28,575 nt of DNA from positions 1 through 28,575 of the forward strand of contig DATMIW010000026.1 in NCBI GenBank assembly GCA_035554115.1, given 5' to 3'. The notes beneath the pieces are model-generated. The model made no database searches and was not told where the DNA came from. It was given only the letters and a program-made list of their open reading frames with translations. The position numbers were made by a program, and so were the translations under genes. The DNA comes from CAXTSE01 sp035554115 (GTDB lineage Bacteria; Actinomycetota; Actinomycetes; Actinomycetales; Microbacteriaceae). This document shows positions 17,776 through 26,244 of the stretch, piece by piece. The first letter of the stretch is position 1, and the number at the start of each line of letters is the position of its first letter.

Positions 17776-18288
17776 TTGGACAATTTGAAACGCACCCGCC
17801 TTGCAGCCCTGATTCTGAGCATCCTGTTGTTGCTCAACCCAATTGTGACCATCGCCGTAACGACAAATACCGTTTTCACGGTCATGGATTCCTCTGATCA
17901 GGGAGTCATCGTCGGCGGCGGAACTAGCGGGATCACGTTTATCGCACCAGTGATTGCATTGCTTCAAGCCCTGGTCGGAGTGATGTTTGTGATTCTCGTG
18001 CACCTAGTAATCAAAGAGTCGCGACATGGTTCCATGCTTATTCGGATTGCCGCGCCGATCGTCGCCAGACTACTATCTCTGATGGAAATCGGACTTCTCG
18101 CAGTTCAAGTCAGCCTTGATGCGAACGAACATCTAACAAATGTTCCGATCGCCTTGCCGTTGCAAGTCTGCCTTGTTGGAAATGTGATCCTGATCACTCT
18201 TGGGTTGGCTACCGTGACTGCGTTGCGACGTCGTTCGAAGCTCGCCGCGAGCCAGGACGGTCAAGGGCAGCCCACCAAAGGCGCTTAG
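17776..18288 (+). CDS. Four-helix membrane protein at the end of the RHS-associated array
   Basis: 170 residues from TTG 17776. A second TTG at 17785 is in frame and has better spacing (nine bases) from ggggaaag, so the true start may be three codons later. Four hydrophobic helices are visible, including LAALILSILLLLNPIVTIAV, IAPVIALLQALVGVMFVILV and PLQVCLVGNVILITLGLATV. A basic tail follows. No family is recognised. It converges on typA with a three-base overlap of the stop codons, marking the right border of the accessory region. Confidence 0.7.
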   Translation: MDNLKRTRLAALILSILLLLNPIVTIAVTTNTVFTVMDSSDQGVIVGGGTSGITFIAPVIALLQALVGVMFVILVHLVIKESRHGSMLIRIAAPIVARLLSLMEIGLLAVQVSLDANEHLTNVPIALPLQVCLVGNVILITLGLATVTALRRRSKLAASQDGQGQPTKGA

Positions 18289-20195
18289 GCGTCCTGGCGC
18301 TTCTGGCGTGACGCCGCGCGGGCGCGGGCGTTCTGGTCGAGCTCGACCTTGCGAATGCGCACCACCTCGGGCGTGACCTCGACGCACTCGTCTTCGCGAG
18401 CGAACTCGAGGCACTCTTCGAGGGTCAGCTTGCGCGACGGGGTCATGCGCTCGAACACGTCGGAGGTGGACTGACGCATATTGGTCAGCTGCTTCTCTTT
18501 CGTGATGTTGACATCCATGTCGTCGGCACGCGAGTTCTCGCCGACGACCATGCCCTCGTAGACCTCCTGTGTCGGCTCGACGAAGAACGACATGCGCTCC
18601 TGCAGGGCGGTCATGGCGAACGGGGTGGCGACACCCGCGCGGTCGGCGACGATCGAGCCATTGGTGCGGGTCGTGATGGTTCCCGCCCAGGCCTCGTAGC
18701 CGTGCGAGACCGCGTTGGCGATACCCGAACCGCGGGTGATGGTGAGGAACTCGGTACGGAAACCGATGAGACCCCGCGACGGAACAACGAACTCCATGCG
18801 CACCCAGCCGGTGCCGTGGTTCGACATCGTCTCCATGCGGCCCTTACGCGCCGCGAGCAGCTGGGTGATTGCGCCCAGGTGCTCTTCCGGAGCGTCGATC
18901 GTGAGGTGCTCGAACGGCTCGTGCACCTTGCCGTCAACCTGCTTCGTCACAACCTGCGGCTTGCCGACCGTGAGCTCGAAGCCCTCGCGTCGCATGTTCT
19001 CAACCAGGATCGCCAGGGCCAGTTCGCCACGGCCCTGAATCTCCCACGCATCCGGGCGCCCAATGTCGACCAACTTGATCGAGACGTTACCGATCAGCTC
19101 ACGGTCGAGGCGGTCTTTCACCATGCGGGCGGTGAGCTTGTGGCCCTTGACCTTGCCGATGATCGGCGAAGTGTTAGTGCCGATCGTCATCGAGATGGCC
19201 GGGTCGTCGACCGTGATCGCGGGCAACGGTCGCACGTCATCCGGGTCGGCGATCGTCTCGCCGATCGTGATGTCTTCAATTCCCGCCACGGCGACGATGT
19301 CACCAGCAGTTGCGCTTTCAGCCGGGTAGCGGTCGAGGGCGCGCGTCTTCAGCAGCTCGGTGATGCGCACATTGCTGTGCGATCCGTCGTGCCGCACCCA
19401 GGCGACGGTCTGGCCCTTTTTCAGCGTGCCCGAGAAGACGCGCAGCAGAGCGATACGGCCGAGGAACGGCGAGGCGTCGAGGTTGGTGACCCAGGCCTGC
19501 AGCGGCGCCTCATCGTCATACGACGGGGCCGGAACGTGCTTGAGAATCGCGTCGAAGAGCGGCTCGAGGTCGTCGTTGTCGGGCAGGGTGCCGTTTTCGG
19601 GCTTGTTCCAGCTCGCGGCTCCGTTGCGGCCCGAGGCGTAGACGACGGGCACGTCGAGGATCGCGTCCAGGTCGAGGCCCGGGAAGTCGTCGCTCATATC
19701 GCTCGCGAGACCCAGCAACAGGTCATGGCTCTCTTCGACGACCTCGTCGATGCGCGCATCCGGTCGGTCGGTCTTGTTGACGAGCAGGATGACGGGCAGG
19801 TTCGCCTCGAGAGCCTTGCGCAGCACGAAACGGGTTTGCGGCAGCGGTCCCTCGCTCGCGTCGACGAGCAGCACAACACCGTCGACCATCGACAGCCCGC
19901 GCTCGACCTCGCCACCGAAGTCGGCGTGACCAGGGGTGTCGATCACGTTAATCGTGATGGGGACGCCCTCGGCAGCGTGGATGCCCTCGTAGCTGATCGC
20001 CGTGTTCTTGGCGAGAATCGTGATGCCCTTTTCGCGCTCGAGGTCGTTCGAGTCCATGGCGCGCTCTTCCATGTGCTCATGTGAGCCGAAGGAGCCGGTC
20101 TGGCGCAGCATGGCGTCGACGAGCGTCGTCTTGCCGTGGTCAACGTGGGCGACGATCGCGACATTGCGCAGATCGGTGCGGTGGGCGATAGCCAT
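18285..20195 (-). CDS. typA: Ribosome-associated GTPase TypA/BipA
   Basis: A 636-residue translational GTPase that binds the ribosome and supports 50S assembly and stress growth. The G motifs are clear: AHVDHGKT (residues 16-23), REKGITI (54-60), DTPGH (86-90) and NKTD (140-143). The EF-G-like domains and the BipA-specific C-terminal domain follow, with the typical GRGELALAILVENMRREGFE and VPSRGLIGFRTEFL. ATG 20195 follows GAGGT. The length is normal. It lies 133 bases downstream of the substrate-binding protein gene and has its own candidate -10. Confidence 0.97.
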   Translation of the reverse strand: MAIAHRTDLRNVAIVAHVDHGKTTLVDAMLRQTGSFGSHEHMEERAMDSNDLEREKGITILAKNTAISYEGIHAAEGVPITINVIDTPGHADFGGEVERGLSMVDGVVLLVDASEGPLPQTRFVLRKALEANLPVILLVNKTDRPDARIDEVVEESHDLLLGLASDMSDDFPGLDLDAILDVPVVYASGRNGAASWNKPENGTLPDNDDLEPLFDAILKHVPAPSYDDEAPLQAWVTNLDASPFLGRIALLRVFSGTLKKGQTVAWVRHDGSHSNVRITELLKTRALDRYPAESATAGDIVAVAGIEDITIGETIADPDDVRPLPAITVDDPAISMTIGTNTSPIIGKVKGHKLTARMVKDRLDRELIGNVSIKLVDIGRPDAWEIQGRGELALAILVENMRREGFELTVGKPQVVTKQVDGKVHEPFEHLTIDAPEEHLGAITQLLAARKGRMETMSNHGTGWVRMEFVVPSRGLIGFRTEFLTITRGSGIANAVSHGYEAWAGTITTRTNGSIVADRAGVATPFAMTALQERMSFFVEPTQEVYEGMVVGENSRADDMDVNITKEKQLTNMRQSTSDVFERMTPSRKLTLEECLEFAREDECVEVTPEVVRIRKVELDQNARARAASRQKRQDA

Positions 20196-20271
20196 GGGCG
20201 TACCTCAAAACAGTGTTGCCCTCGAAAGGGAGAAGAGTAAGGGAGAGTGCCCAACGGGGGGCCAAAGCATC

Positions 20272-20277
20272 AGTCTA
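20272..20277 (-). promoter_or_regulatory. Candidate -10 of the typA promoter
   Basis: TAGACT on the minus strand lies 76 bases upstream of the typA ATG and would give an untranslated leader of about 70 bases. No clear -35 is present. A six-base perfect hairpin (acgccg-catc-cggcgt, 20295-20310) just upstream could separate it from the preceding gene. Confidence 0.35.
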
Positions 20278-20328
20278 CCTGGCGGCTTACTTCGACGCCG
20301 CATCCGGCGTTCCCCCGGCCACCGGCGA

Positions 20329-22179
20329 TTACCGTGGCGTCCACTCCCACGCGTTCCAGAACACCGACCGCGCCAGCGGCGAACGGCTAACTCCCTGCAC
20401 GCGATCCGAGACTGCGGTCACCGTCGGATAGGCGAAAAGCGGCACGCCGTAAGCGTCGCCCCAGAGGCGCGCATCGAGGCGGGTCAGAAGCGTGGTCTGG
20501 GTGGCCGGGTCGTCGGTTGACGCAAGCTCATCGAGGATCGCGTCGGCGGCATCCGAGGCGTAGTGCGAGAAGTTTCCGAGCGTGGAATCGCTGCGGAATA
20601 CGGCACTCGCCGCGACCTCGGAGAGCCGGGTGGTGTCCCAGGCGAAAAGTGCCGCGTCATAGGCACCGTTGACGCCGAGCAACCCCTGCCAATCGGAGCT
20701 GGAACAGTCGGTGACGGTGAAGCCGGCCTGAGCAGCGCTCGTGCGGATGAGTTGGAATTCCGATACCCTCCGCGGATTCGCCGGGTCGTACAGAATGCAC
20801 ACCGTCGGCGCGGTCACGCCGGCCTCGGCCAGCAGGGCTTTCGCCGCATCCACATCAACGGTGGCGAAGGCATCCGATCCATTGGATGCGACCGAATCCT
20901 TGTAGCCCTCAGACCCCGGTCGAATAGTGAACGAATTGACGAGCCGAGCCTGGGGGTCGATGGGTTTCACGAGATCGTCAACAATGCGCTGCCGCGGGAC
21001 GACGTGCAGGAAAGCCGCGCGCACCCGCGGGTCGGCGAAGGCGCCCGAACGTGATCCACTGATTTGCAGTTCAAGATGCTCAAAGGTCGCCTCCGAGCCG
21101 CTGGTGACCGTCACACCATCGACTTTTCTCAGGGCCGTAAGGACATCGGCAGACGGCTGCGGCGACGCAATGTCAACGCTCCCTTTCGCGAGAAGTGACA
21201 CTGTTTCGAGAGGATCCGGTGAGACCCGCACGACAATCTTCTCGAAGGTGGGCACGCGGCTTCCCCGATATTGAGGGTTGGCTGTTAGGGTGACGGCGCC
21301 ATGGTCGACCAGGCCGGTTATCGCATAGGGCCCGGACGACACCAGCAGCGAGCGGTCTTTGGGCAGCTCGGTGAAGTTGTACGACTCGTTCCAGAACCGA
21401 GAGATCGCCCCGAGCCTGGTGACGGCCTTTTTCGAGGGCGAGGGCACGGCACCCGCAGCAATGGCCGTGACCAGAAGCGATTTCGCCGTCGCGGCGTCGA
21501 CGTCGGTCTTCAGCTTGAGAGCATGTCGAGCGACGATATGCGCGGGGCGCCCGGGCGCGATGGCCGTACGCCAGTCGGGAAGGTACGTGTCGAAATGGAC
21601 GGTGAGACTTCGCCCGTCATCCGATATCTCGGGCACTCGGCTCACGAGCTGCAGACCGCTTCCGACCGTTCCGTCGAAATACACCACATTGCTCGGGAAA
21701 CCGGAGGTGAAGGTGCCTGTCTCGGCATCCACATAATCAGTGGGGGTGAAGTCGGGAGTATTCACCCGTCCGGAGTTCGCGGCCCACGCCAGGAACAGGT
21801 CGGCTGCATCGACCGGGACTCCATCGCTCCAGGTCACCCCTGCACCGACGGTGTATTTCACCGTCAGAGGGTCATTCGCCATGACCGTGGCGTCACCGAA
21901 TGAATCGTCGGAGACCACCCCGCCCTGCTCATCGAGGTAGCCGAAACCGCTCCCGGTCAGCAAGGCGATGTCGGCATTCGTCGAACTCGACCGCCCGAAG
22001 GAGGTGTTGGGATTCGCCGAGGTGAACTCCTGCGCGACGGCGACCGAGATCGTGCTGCCCTCGACGAGCGATGACGTGGACGAACATCCGGCGGCGAGAG
22101 CACCGATCAGCGCGGCGATCAGGGCGGCGGATCCGACCCTCCACGCCCTGCGCCCGTGCCGCCCGCCGGGATAGCTCAT
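20329..22179 (-). CDS. ABC-transporter solute-binding lipoprotein, family 5 (oligopeptide type)
   Basis: A 616-residue exported lipoprotein with twin basic N terminus, hydrophobic core and lipobox LAAGC (Cys32). The body is a family-5 (DppA/OppA-like) solute-binding protein: VKYTVGAGVTWSDGVPVDAADLFLAW is the usual early motif (shown here in part as VTWSDGVPVDAADL), and SSGPYAITGL occurs in the middle. Ligands are typically peptides, nickel or other small solutes; the actual ligand is not readable. ATG 22179 overlaps the stop of the upstream paralogue (ATGA), so both are coupled. No permease or ATPase gene is next to it in the window, so it must work with components elsewhere. Confidence 0.9.
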   Translation of the reverse strand: MSYPGGRHGRRAWRVGSAALIAALIGALAAGCSSTSSLVEGSTISVAVAQEFTSANPNTSFGRSSSTNADIALLTGSGFGYLDEQGGVVSDDSFGDATVMANDPLTVKYTVGAGVTWSDGVPVDAADLFLAWAANSGRVNTPDFTPTDYVDAETGTFTSGFPSNVVYFDGTVGSGLQLVSRVPEISDDGRSLTVHFDTYLPDWRTAIAPGRPAHIVARHALKLKTDVDAATAKSLLVTAIAAGAVPSPSKKAVTRLGAISRFWNESYNFTELPKDRSLLVSSGPYAITGLVDHGAVTLTANPQYRGSRVPTFEKIVVRVSPDPLETVSLLAKGSVDIASPQPSADVLTALRKVDGVTVTSGSEATFEHLELQISGSRSGAFADPRVRAAFLHVVPRQRIVDDLVKPIDPQARLVNSFTIRPGSEGYKDSVASNGSDAFATVDVDAAKALLAEAGVTAPTVCILYDPANPRRVSEFQLIRTSAAQAGFTVTDCSSSDWQGLLGVNGAYDAALFAWDTTRLSEVAASAVFRSDSTLGNFSHYASDAADAILDELASTDDPATQTTLLTRLDARLWGDAYGVPLFAYPTVTAVSDRVQGVSRSPLARSVFWNAWEWTPR

Positions 22180-23801
22180 CCGGCAGCGGTGATCTGGTCG
22201 TAGATCGGGAACCCCTGCCAGTCCACCCGAACGTTGCCCACATCCCGGCCGAAGCCGCTGTGCACTGTCGGATACCAGAGGGGAATGACCGGCAGGTCGG
22301 CGAGAAGCTGCTCTTGCACAGAGCCGTAGAGGCCGATGAGCTCTTCCGTATCTGAGGTCTCCGCTGCCTCATCGAGCAGCCTGTCAATCTTCGGGTTTCC
22401 GTACTGAAGCGGCGCACCCGAGGCCGCCGAGCTGGCGAAGGGAGCAAGGAAGGCACGCGCATCCGGATACGAGACCCGGCGTTCCGACAGGAAGGCTGTC
22501 GGTCGTTCGGGATCCGTGGTCGCCGTCGCCAGATCGGCATCCGTTGCCACGACCCGGGTCTTCACCTCGATACGGAGCACCCGCGAGATCTGGGAGACCA
22601 CCTGATCCGCGCCCGCGAAACCGGAGGTCACAACGATGGTGAAATCGCCCTTCCACGGGGAAATCGCATTGGCCTCGGCCCACAGGTCTCGTGCCGCTCT
22701 CGCGTCATAGTCGAGAGCATCAGCACCTTTGAGCTCGGGCGAATATCCGGGGAGGATTGGCGAGGTGAAGTCGTGCGCGGCGGATTCGAGGGAATGCTGC
22801 TGGGCTTCGATGGCGCCCCGATTGATGGCATGCGAAATCGCGCCACGGCGTAGGCGACCCTCCTCACCGGCGAAATGCTCAAGCCGCTGCGAAATGCTCA
22901 ACGACACAAGTGCAGCCACGGGCTGCGTGATGGCACGCTCCCCCAGCTCGTCAAGATAAGTGCCGCGGGCGGACTCCGGCACGGTCTCGACCACATCCAG
23001 ATAGCCACCCAGAAGGTCGGAATAGGCATCGTCGTTGGACGCCTCGAAGATGAATCTCAGCCCCCCATTGCGCGGTGTACGCGGGCCCGAATAGGAGGGA
23101 TTAACTGCCAGGCTGAGCTGTTCACCCGGCTCCCATGCATGGGCACCGGCCATCTTGTAGGGCCCGTTACCGATCGGATTCCGACCGAAAGCCCGCGGGT
23201 TATCGAAGAACACCGACGGCAATGGGAAGAAAGCCGAGGTACCGAGCCGCGAAACGAAGTCTGATCGCGAGGCGCGCAGGTGCACCTCGAAGGTGCTGTC
23301 GTTGAGAACGACTAGCCCGCCCGACTCGATCAGGGATGACCTCTCGACCTCGGGGGTGTTGGGGTCGTCGTTGACGTACCCCTTGATGCTCATGAACGCC
23401 GAACGATCCGCGGCGGCGTTCGCGGCATCCGCTGCCCAATCCCACGCCCGCACGAACGACTCGGCCGTGACCTTCTCGCCATTGGAGAAGGTGTGCTTCG
23501 GCTCGAGGCTGACGGTGTAGACCGTGAAATCGACGTTGGCCACGATGGATCTCGCCGCGTCATCGACGGCAATCCCCTCGGAGTTGTAGGTCACCAATCC
23601 CGCGTAGAGGGCCGATACGACCCGCGCCCCACCGGGATCCGTCACATTGGCGGGCACAAGGGCGCCTGTCGGTTCTGTGCCACTGATCGTGACCACCTTG
23701 CCCGGTGCCGAGGAGGCCGAGGGAGTCGCGCACCCGCCCAAAAGAACTGTGACGCCGAGCGCCAATCCGAGCGCGCCGCCAGCAATACGGGTGATTCGCA
23801 C
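22176..23801 (-). CDS. ABC-transporter solute-binding lipoprotein, family 5 (paralogue)
   Basis: 541 residues from GTG 23801, chosen because GGAGG lies just before it (four-base spacing, rather short). An in-frame ATG at 23825 would add eight residues and lacks a good site. The signal ends in lipobox LLGGC (Cys24). The family-5 pattern is seen in KHTFSNGEKVTAESFVRAWD and NPIGNGPYKM. It is shorter than and clearly diverged from the downstream protein. The genes overlap by four bases, suggesting that the two binding proteins are made together, perhaps for related ligands sharing one transporter. Confidence 0.88.
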   Translation of the reverse strand: MRITRIAGGALGLALGVTVLLGGCATPSASSAPGKVVTISGTEPTGALVPANVTDPGGARVVSALYAGLVTYNSEGIAVDDAARSIVANVDFTVYTVSLEPKHTFSNGEKVTAESFVRAWDWAADAANAAADRSAFMSIKGYVNDDPNTPEVERSSLIESGGLVVLNDSTFEVHLRASRSDFVSRLGTSAFFPLPSVFFDNPRAFGRNPIGNGPYKMAGAHAWEPGEQLSLAVNPSYSGPRTPRNGGLRFIFEASNDDAYSDLLGGYLDVVETVPESARGTYLDELGERAITQPVAALVSLSISQRLEHFAGEEGRLRRGAISHAINRGAIEAQQHSLESAAHDFTSPILPGYSPELKGADALDYDARAARDLWAEANAISPWKGDFTIVVTSGFAGADQVVSQISRVLRIEVKTRVVATDADLATATTDPERPTAFLSERRVSYPDARAFLAPFASSAASGAPLQYGNPKIDRLLDEAAETSDTEELIGLYGSVQEQLLADLPVIPLWYPTVHSGFGRDVGNVRVDWQGFPIYDQITAAG

Positions 23802-23911
23802 AATTCCTCCAGGTGCAGCGGGCATGAGGCCCGCTCAGTGCAAACGCGCACCGATACGAGAGTAGGTTGCGCGGGCTGAGAGAACCAAGCCGAGGGCCGA
23901 AGTCCGCGGCG

Positions 23912-23917
23912 TAGCAT
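23912..23917 (+). promoter_or_regulatory. -10 hexamer of a probable leaderless promoter (DCC gene)
   Basis: TAGCAT (TANNNT) ends six bases before ATG 23924 and no Shine-Dalgarno sequence is present. Same geometry as at gltA. Confidence 0.5.
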
Positions 23918-23923
23918 GTGCTC

Positions 23924-24310
23924 ATGAGCGCGACTCCAGACCGGCCCCTGCTCGTGTTCGACGGAGACTGTGCCTTCTGCACCACCTGGGTCAACCGCCT
24001 GCGCGACGCCCTACCGGTGTTTCCGACAGCCGTGCCCTGGCAGTGGGAAGACCTGGATGCCTTGGGTCTCACCCGCGACGACGTCACGGACTTTGCGTGG
24101 TTCGTCAGCCGCCGGCACTCCTATGCGGGAGCCGCGGCCTTCTCGATGCTGCTGCGCGGCCAACCACGGATCGGGCTGAGGTTCGCCGGCTGGGTTCTCG
24201 CGACTCCCCCGTTTTCCCTCCTCGCCGCTCTCGCCTACAACTTCGTTGCGAAGTATCGACACCGGCTGCCGGGCGGCACCCCAGCATGCGCAATGCCCCG
24301 GCCGGAATGA
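23924..24310 (+). CDS. DCC-family (DUF393) thiol-disulfide oxidoreductase-like protein
   Basis: A 128-residue protein with the family motif DGDCAFC (residues 13-19; Cys16 and Cys19), a thioredoxin-like CXXC at the N terminus, and the FAWFVSRRHSYAGAAAFSMLL segment typical of DUF393 (shown in part by RRHSYAGAAAF). The biochemical role of the family is not settled. ATG 23924 is preferred over GTG 23918 because of the leaderless -10 spacing. The stop overlaps the start of the CPBP gene (ATGA), so the two are co-translated. Confidence 0.88.
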   Translation: MSATPDRPLLVFDGDCAFCTTWVNRLRDALPVFPTAVPWQWEDLDALGLTRDDVTDFAWFVSRRHSYAGAAAFSMLLRGQPRIGLRFAGWVLATPPFSLLAALAYNFVAKYRHRLPGGTPACAMPRPE

Positions 24311-25104
24311 CGCGGCCGGGACTCGCGACTCAGCCCGAGTCGGGGCTCTCACGCGGTCGCATTGGGTGGGAAGTGGCGATCGTCCTCGCCCTGGGCCTCG
24401 GCCAGTCGGCGATCTATTCGATAGTGGCATTCATCGACCTGCTCACCCGGAAGAAACCGCTCTCTGAGCAGAGCACCACAATTATTCAGACGCTCAGCGA
24501 TCGCGAAATCTTCAATCTCATGTACCAGCTGCTGGGCAATGTATTCGCCCTGGCGCCGGTTCTGCTGGTCTGCTTTCTGCTGTGGTCGTCGACGCGACCG
24601 CGGCTGGGGCGCCTGGGAATCGACGCGCCCCGACCGGGTGCGGATGTGATCCGGGGCCTTGCCCTTGCCCTCATGATCGGGATTCCCGGCATCGCCCTCT
24701 ACCTCGGGGGTCGCGCGCTCGGAATCAACGTCGGGGTGAATCCTTCCGGACTCGACCACTTCTGGTGGACGATCCCCGTCCTCGTTCTCTCTGCGGTGCG
24801 AGCCGGCCTGCAGGAAGAGGTCGTGTTGCTCGGCTACCTCTTCACGCGCCTGGGCGAAGCAAAATGGGGTCGCTGGCAAATCATCGTCGCGACGGCCGTG
24901 CTGCGCGGCAGCTATCACCTCTATCAAGGGTGGGGCGGATTCGTGGGCAATATGATCATGGGGCTCGTATTCGGCTGGCTCTTCTCGCGAAGTCGGCGAG
25001 TGTGGCCGTTCGTCATTGCCCACGCCATAATCGATGCGGCGGTTTTTATCGGGTACCCGTGGGCCGTGGGCTCATTCCCCGAGCTTTTTAGCATCCCCCA
25101 ATAG
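24307..25104 (+). CDS. CPBP-family intramembrane metalloprotease-like protein
   Basis: A 265-residue polytopic membrane protein of the CAAX protease/bacteriocin-processing family. Motif 1 is QEEVVLLGYL (Glu170-Glu171), motif 2 is RGSYHLYQG (His204) and motif 3 is FVIAHAIID (His239, Asp243). The arginine usual in EExxxR is leucine here. About seven to eight hydrophobic helices are visible. ATG 24307 is fixed by the four-base overlap with the DCC gene; the open frame upstream is a shadow of that gene. Substrate is unknown; some members confer bacteriocin immunity. Confidence 0.88.
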   Translation: MTRPGLATQPESGLSRGRIGWEVAIVLALGLGQSAIYSIVAFIDLLTRKKPLSEQSTTIIQTLSDREIFNLMYQLLGNVFALAPVLLVCFLLWSSTRPRLGRLGIDAPRPGADVIRGLALALMIGIPGIALYLGGRALGINVGVNPSGLDHFWWTIPVLVLSAVRAGLQEEVVLLGYLFTRLGEAKWGRWQIIVATAVLRGSYHLYQGWGGFVGNMIMGLVFGWLFSRSRRVWPFVIAHAIIDAAVFIGYPWAVGSFPELFSIPQ

Positions 25105-25133
25105 GAGGCCTGCCGCTCTCGACGCGGGACCTT

Positions 25134-25139
25134 TATGCT
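25134..25139 (+). promoter_or_regulatory. -10 hexamer of a probable leaderless promoter (peroxiredoxin)
   Basis: TATGCT ends six bases before GTG 25146. The only Shine-Dalgarno-like sequence (AGGAGG, 25103-25108) is about 38 bases away and too far to serve this start. Confidence 0.6.
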
Positions 25140-25145
25140 GGCCCA

Positions 25146-25658
25146 GTGGGGGAACTTCAACTTGGTGCTGTGGCGCCCGATTTCGTGCTTCCGGGCGTCC
25201 GTGTCGTTGACGGCGTTGCCGAGCGCGCGGACTACCGACTCTCGGAGCACCGCGACACTCCCACCGTGCTGGCGTTCTATCCCGCCGACGCGAGCAAGGT
25301 CTGCACGGAACAGCTGTGCAGCTACCAGGATGAATTCGGTGGCTTCGATGCTCTCGGCGCCCAGGTGTGGGGCATCAGCCCGCAGGGACTGGAAAGCCAC
25401 GAGGATTTCGCTCGCTCGAAGGGTCTGACGTTCCCGTTGCTCGCAGACGTGGATGGGGCTGTCGCCGAACAGTTCGGCGCAATGGGGAAAACTTTCCGTC
25501 GTTCGGTCTTCATCATCGACGGCAACGGCGTTGTGCGTTGGAGCCACGTCGCCAAGATCGGATTCGGCTACCGCAAAGCGATCGAGATCCGTGAGCAGCT
25601 GCGGCTGCTGCTCCCGACACCGGGCGGCAAGAGCTTCACGCTGGCTGCGCCGGAATAG
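25146..25658 (+). CDS. Peroxiredoxin, PrxQ/Bcp type
   Basis: A 170-residue AhpC/TSA-family thiol peroxidase that reduces hydroperoxides in the cytoplasm. The active site is PADASKVC with peroxidatic Cys53 (Pro46 and Ser50 in the expected places). Cys58, five residues on, is the resolving cysteine, as in the PrxQ class. The later FPLLADVDGAVAEQFGA segment and RSVFIIDGNGVVRW are family-typical. Start GTG 25146 agrees with the leaderless -10. It has its own promoter, 41 bases after the CPBP gene. Confidence 0.93.
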   Translation: MGELQLGAVAPDFVLPGVRVVDGVAERADYRLSEHRDTPTVLAFYPADASKVCTEQLCSYQDEFGGFDALGAQVWGISPQGLESHEDFARSKGLTFPLLADVDGAVAEQFGAMGKTFRRSVFIIDGNGVVRWSHVAKIGFGYRKAIEIREQLRLLLPTPGGKSFTLAAPE

Positions 25659-25677
25659 CTTCTGCGCCTCCTTATTT

Positions 25678-26208
25678 CTATGCGCCTTGCGGCGGTGAGA
25701 TGAGCAGGTCCACCCGCTCGTCGACATAACTGCCGAAGTCCATCAGGGCACCGGATGTGGGACTCCATCTCACGCGCAGTCGTCCGTCGGCGAACAGAAC
25801 GGGTTCCTGCGGAGAGCTCTCGGTAACGACCGCGAGATCGATCGGCTGGGCGGCGATGTTGACCGTGTCGCCGTCCGCGAATCCGGCTTTCACCGCTTCC
25901 ACCCGGATGCGGCGACGCTCCTCCGCGAGCTTGGACTGCCGGTTGGGATGCCCGGACTCGACGGCGCGAACGATCTGCCCTGTCGCATACAGGCGCCCAC
26001 TCCTCCCCAGAAGCAGCACGCCGAGACGCCACACCCGCTCAACACCCACCATCGCCTGGCCGCGGTCGATGCCGAAGATGCGGCGGCGGGGAGCCCAGGC
26101 GGCGAGCTGCTCGTCGCGCGCGTCGGCGGCCGCGAGGCGGGTAACGGCGGCTTCCAAGTGGGCGCGGGCCTCACGAAGAGCCGCATCAGCCTGTCCCGAA
26201 GTCTCCAC
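25678..26208 (-). CDS. Conserved-looking protein of unknown function
   Basis: A 176-residue soluble protein. Residues 1-40 are an alanine/glutamate-rich helix, and the remainder is mixed alpha/beta (RRRIFGIDRGQAMVGVERVW; LRVRWSPTSGALMDFGSYVD in part). There is no signal peptide, membrane segment or motif I can name. GTG 26208 is preceded after six bases by TAGGCT, matching the leaderless pattern, which supports this start. It converges on the peroxiredoxin gene across 19 bases. Codon use is chromosomal in style. Confidence 0.75.
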   Translation of the reverse strand: METSGQADAALREARAHLEAAVTRLAAADARDEQLAAWAPRRRIFGIDRGQAMVGVERVWRLGVLLLGRSGRLYATGQIVRAVESGHPNRQSKLAEERRRIRVEAVKAGFADGDTVNIAAQPIDLAVVTESSPQEPVLFADGRLRVRWSPTSGALMDFGSYVDERVDLLISPPQGA

Positions 26209-26214
26209 TCGCCG

Positions 26215-26220
26215 AGCCTA
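26215..26220 (-). promoter_or_regulatory. -10 hexamer of a probable leaderless promoter
   Basis: TAGGCT on the minus strand ends six bases before GTG 26208, the same hexamer and distance as at gltA. Confidence 0.55.
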
Positions 26221-26244
26221 CGCGGCCGCATCTCACCGCTCTCC

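Noticed and set aside
18702..20084. Long plus-strand open frame antisense to typA (460 codons).
   Set aside because: Shadow of a gene with all TypA motifs intact; no start signal and no recognisable domain.
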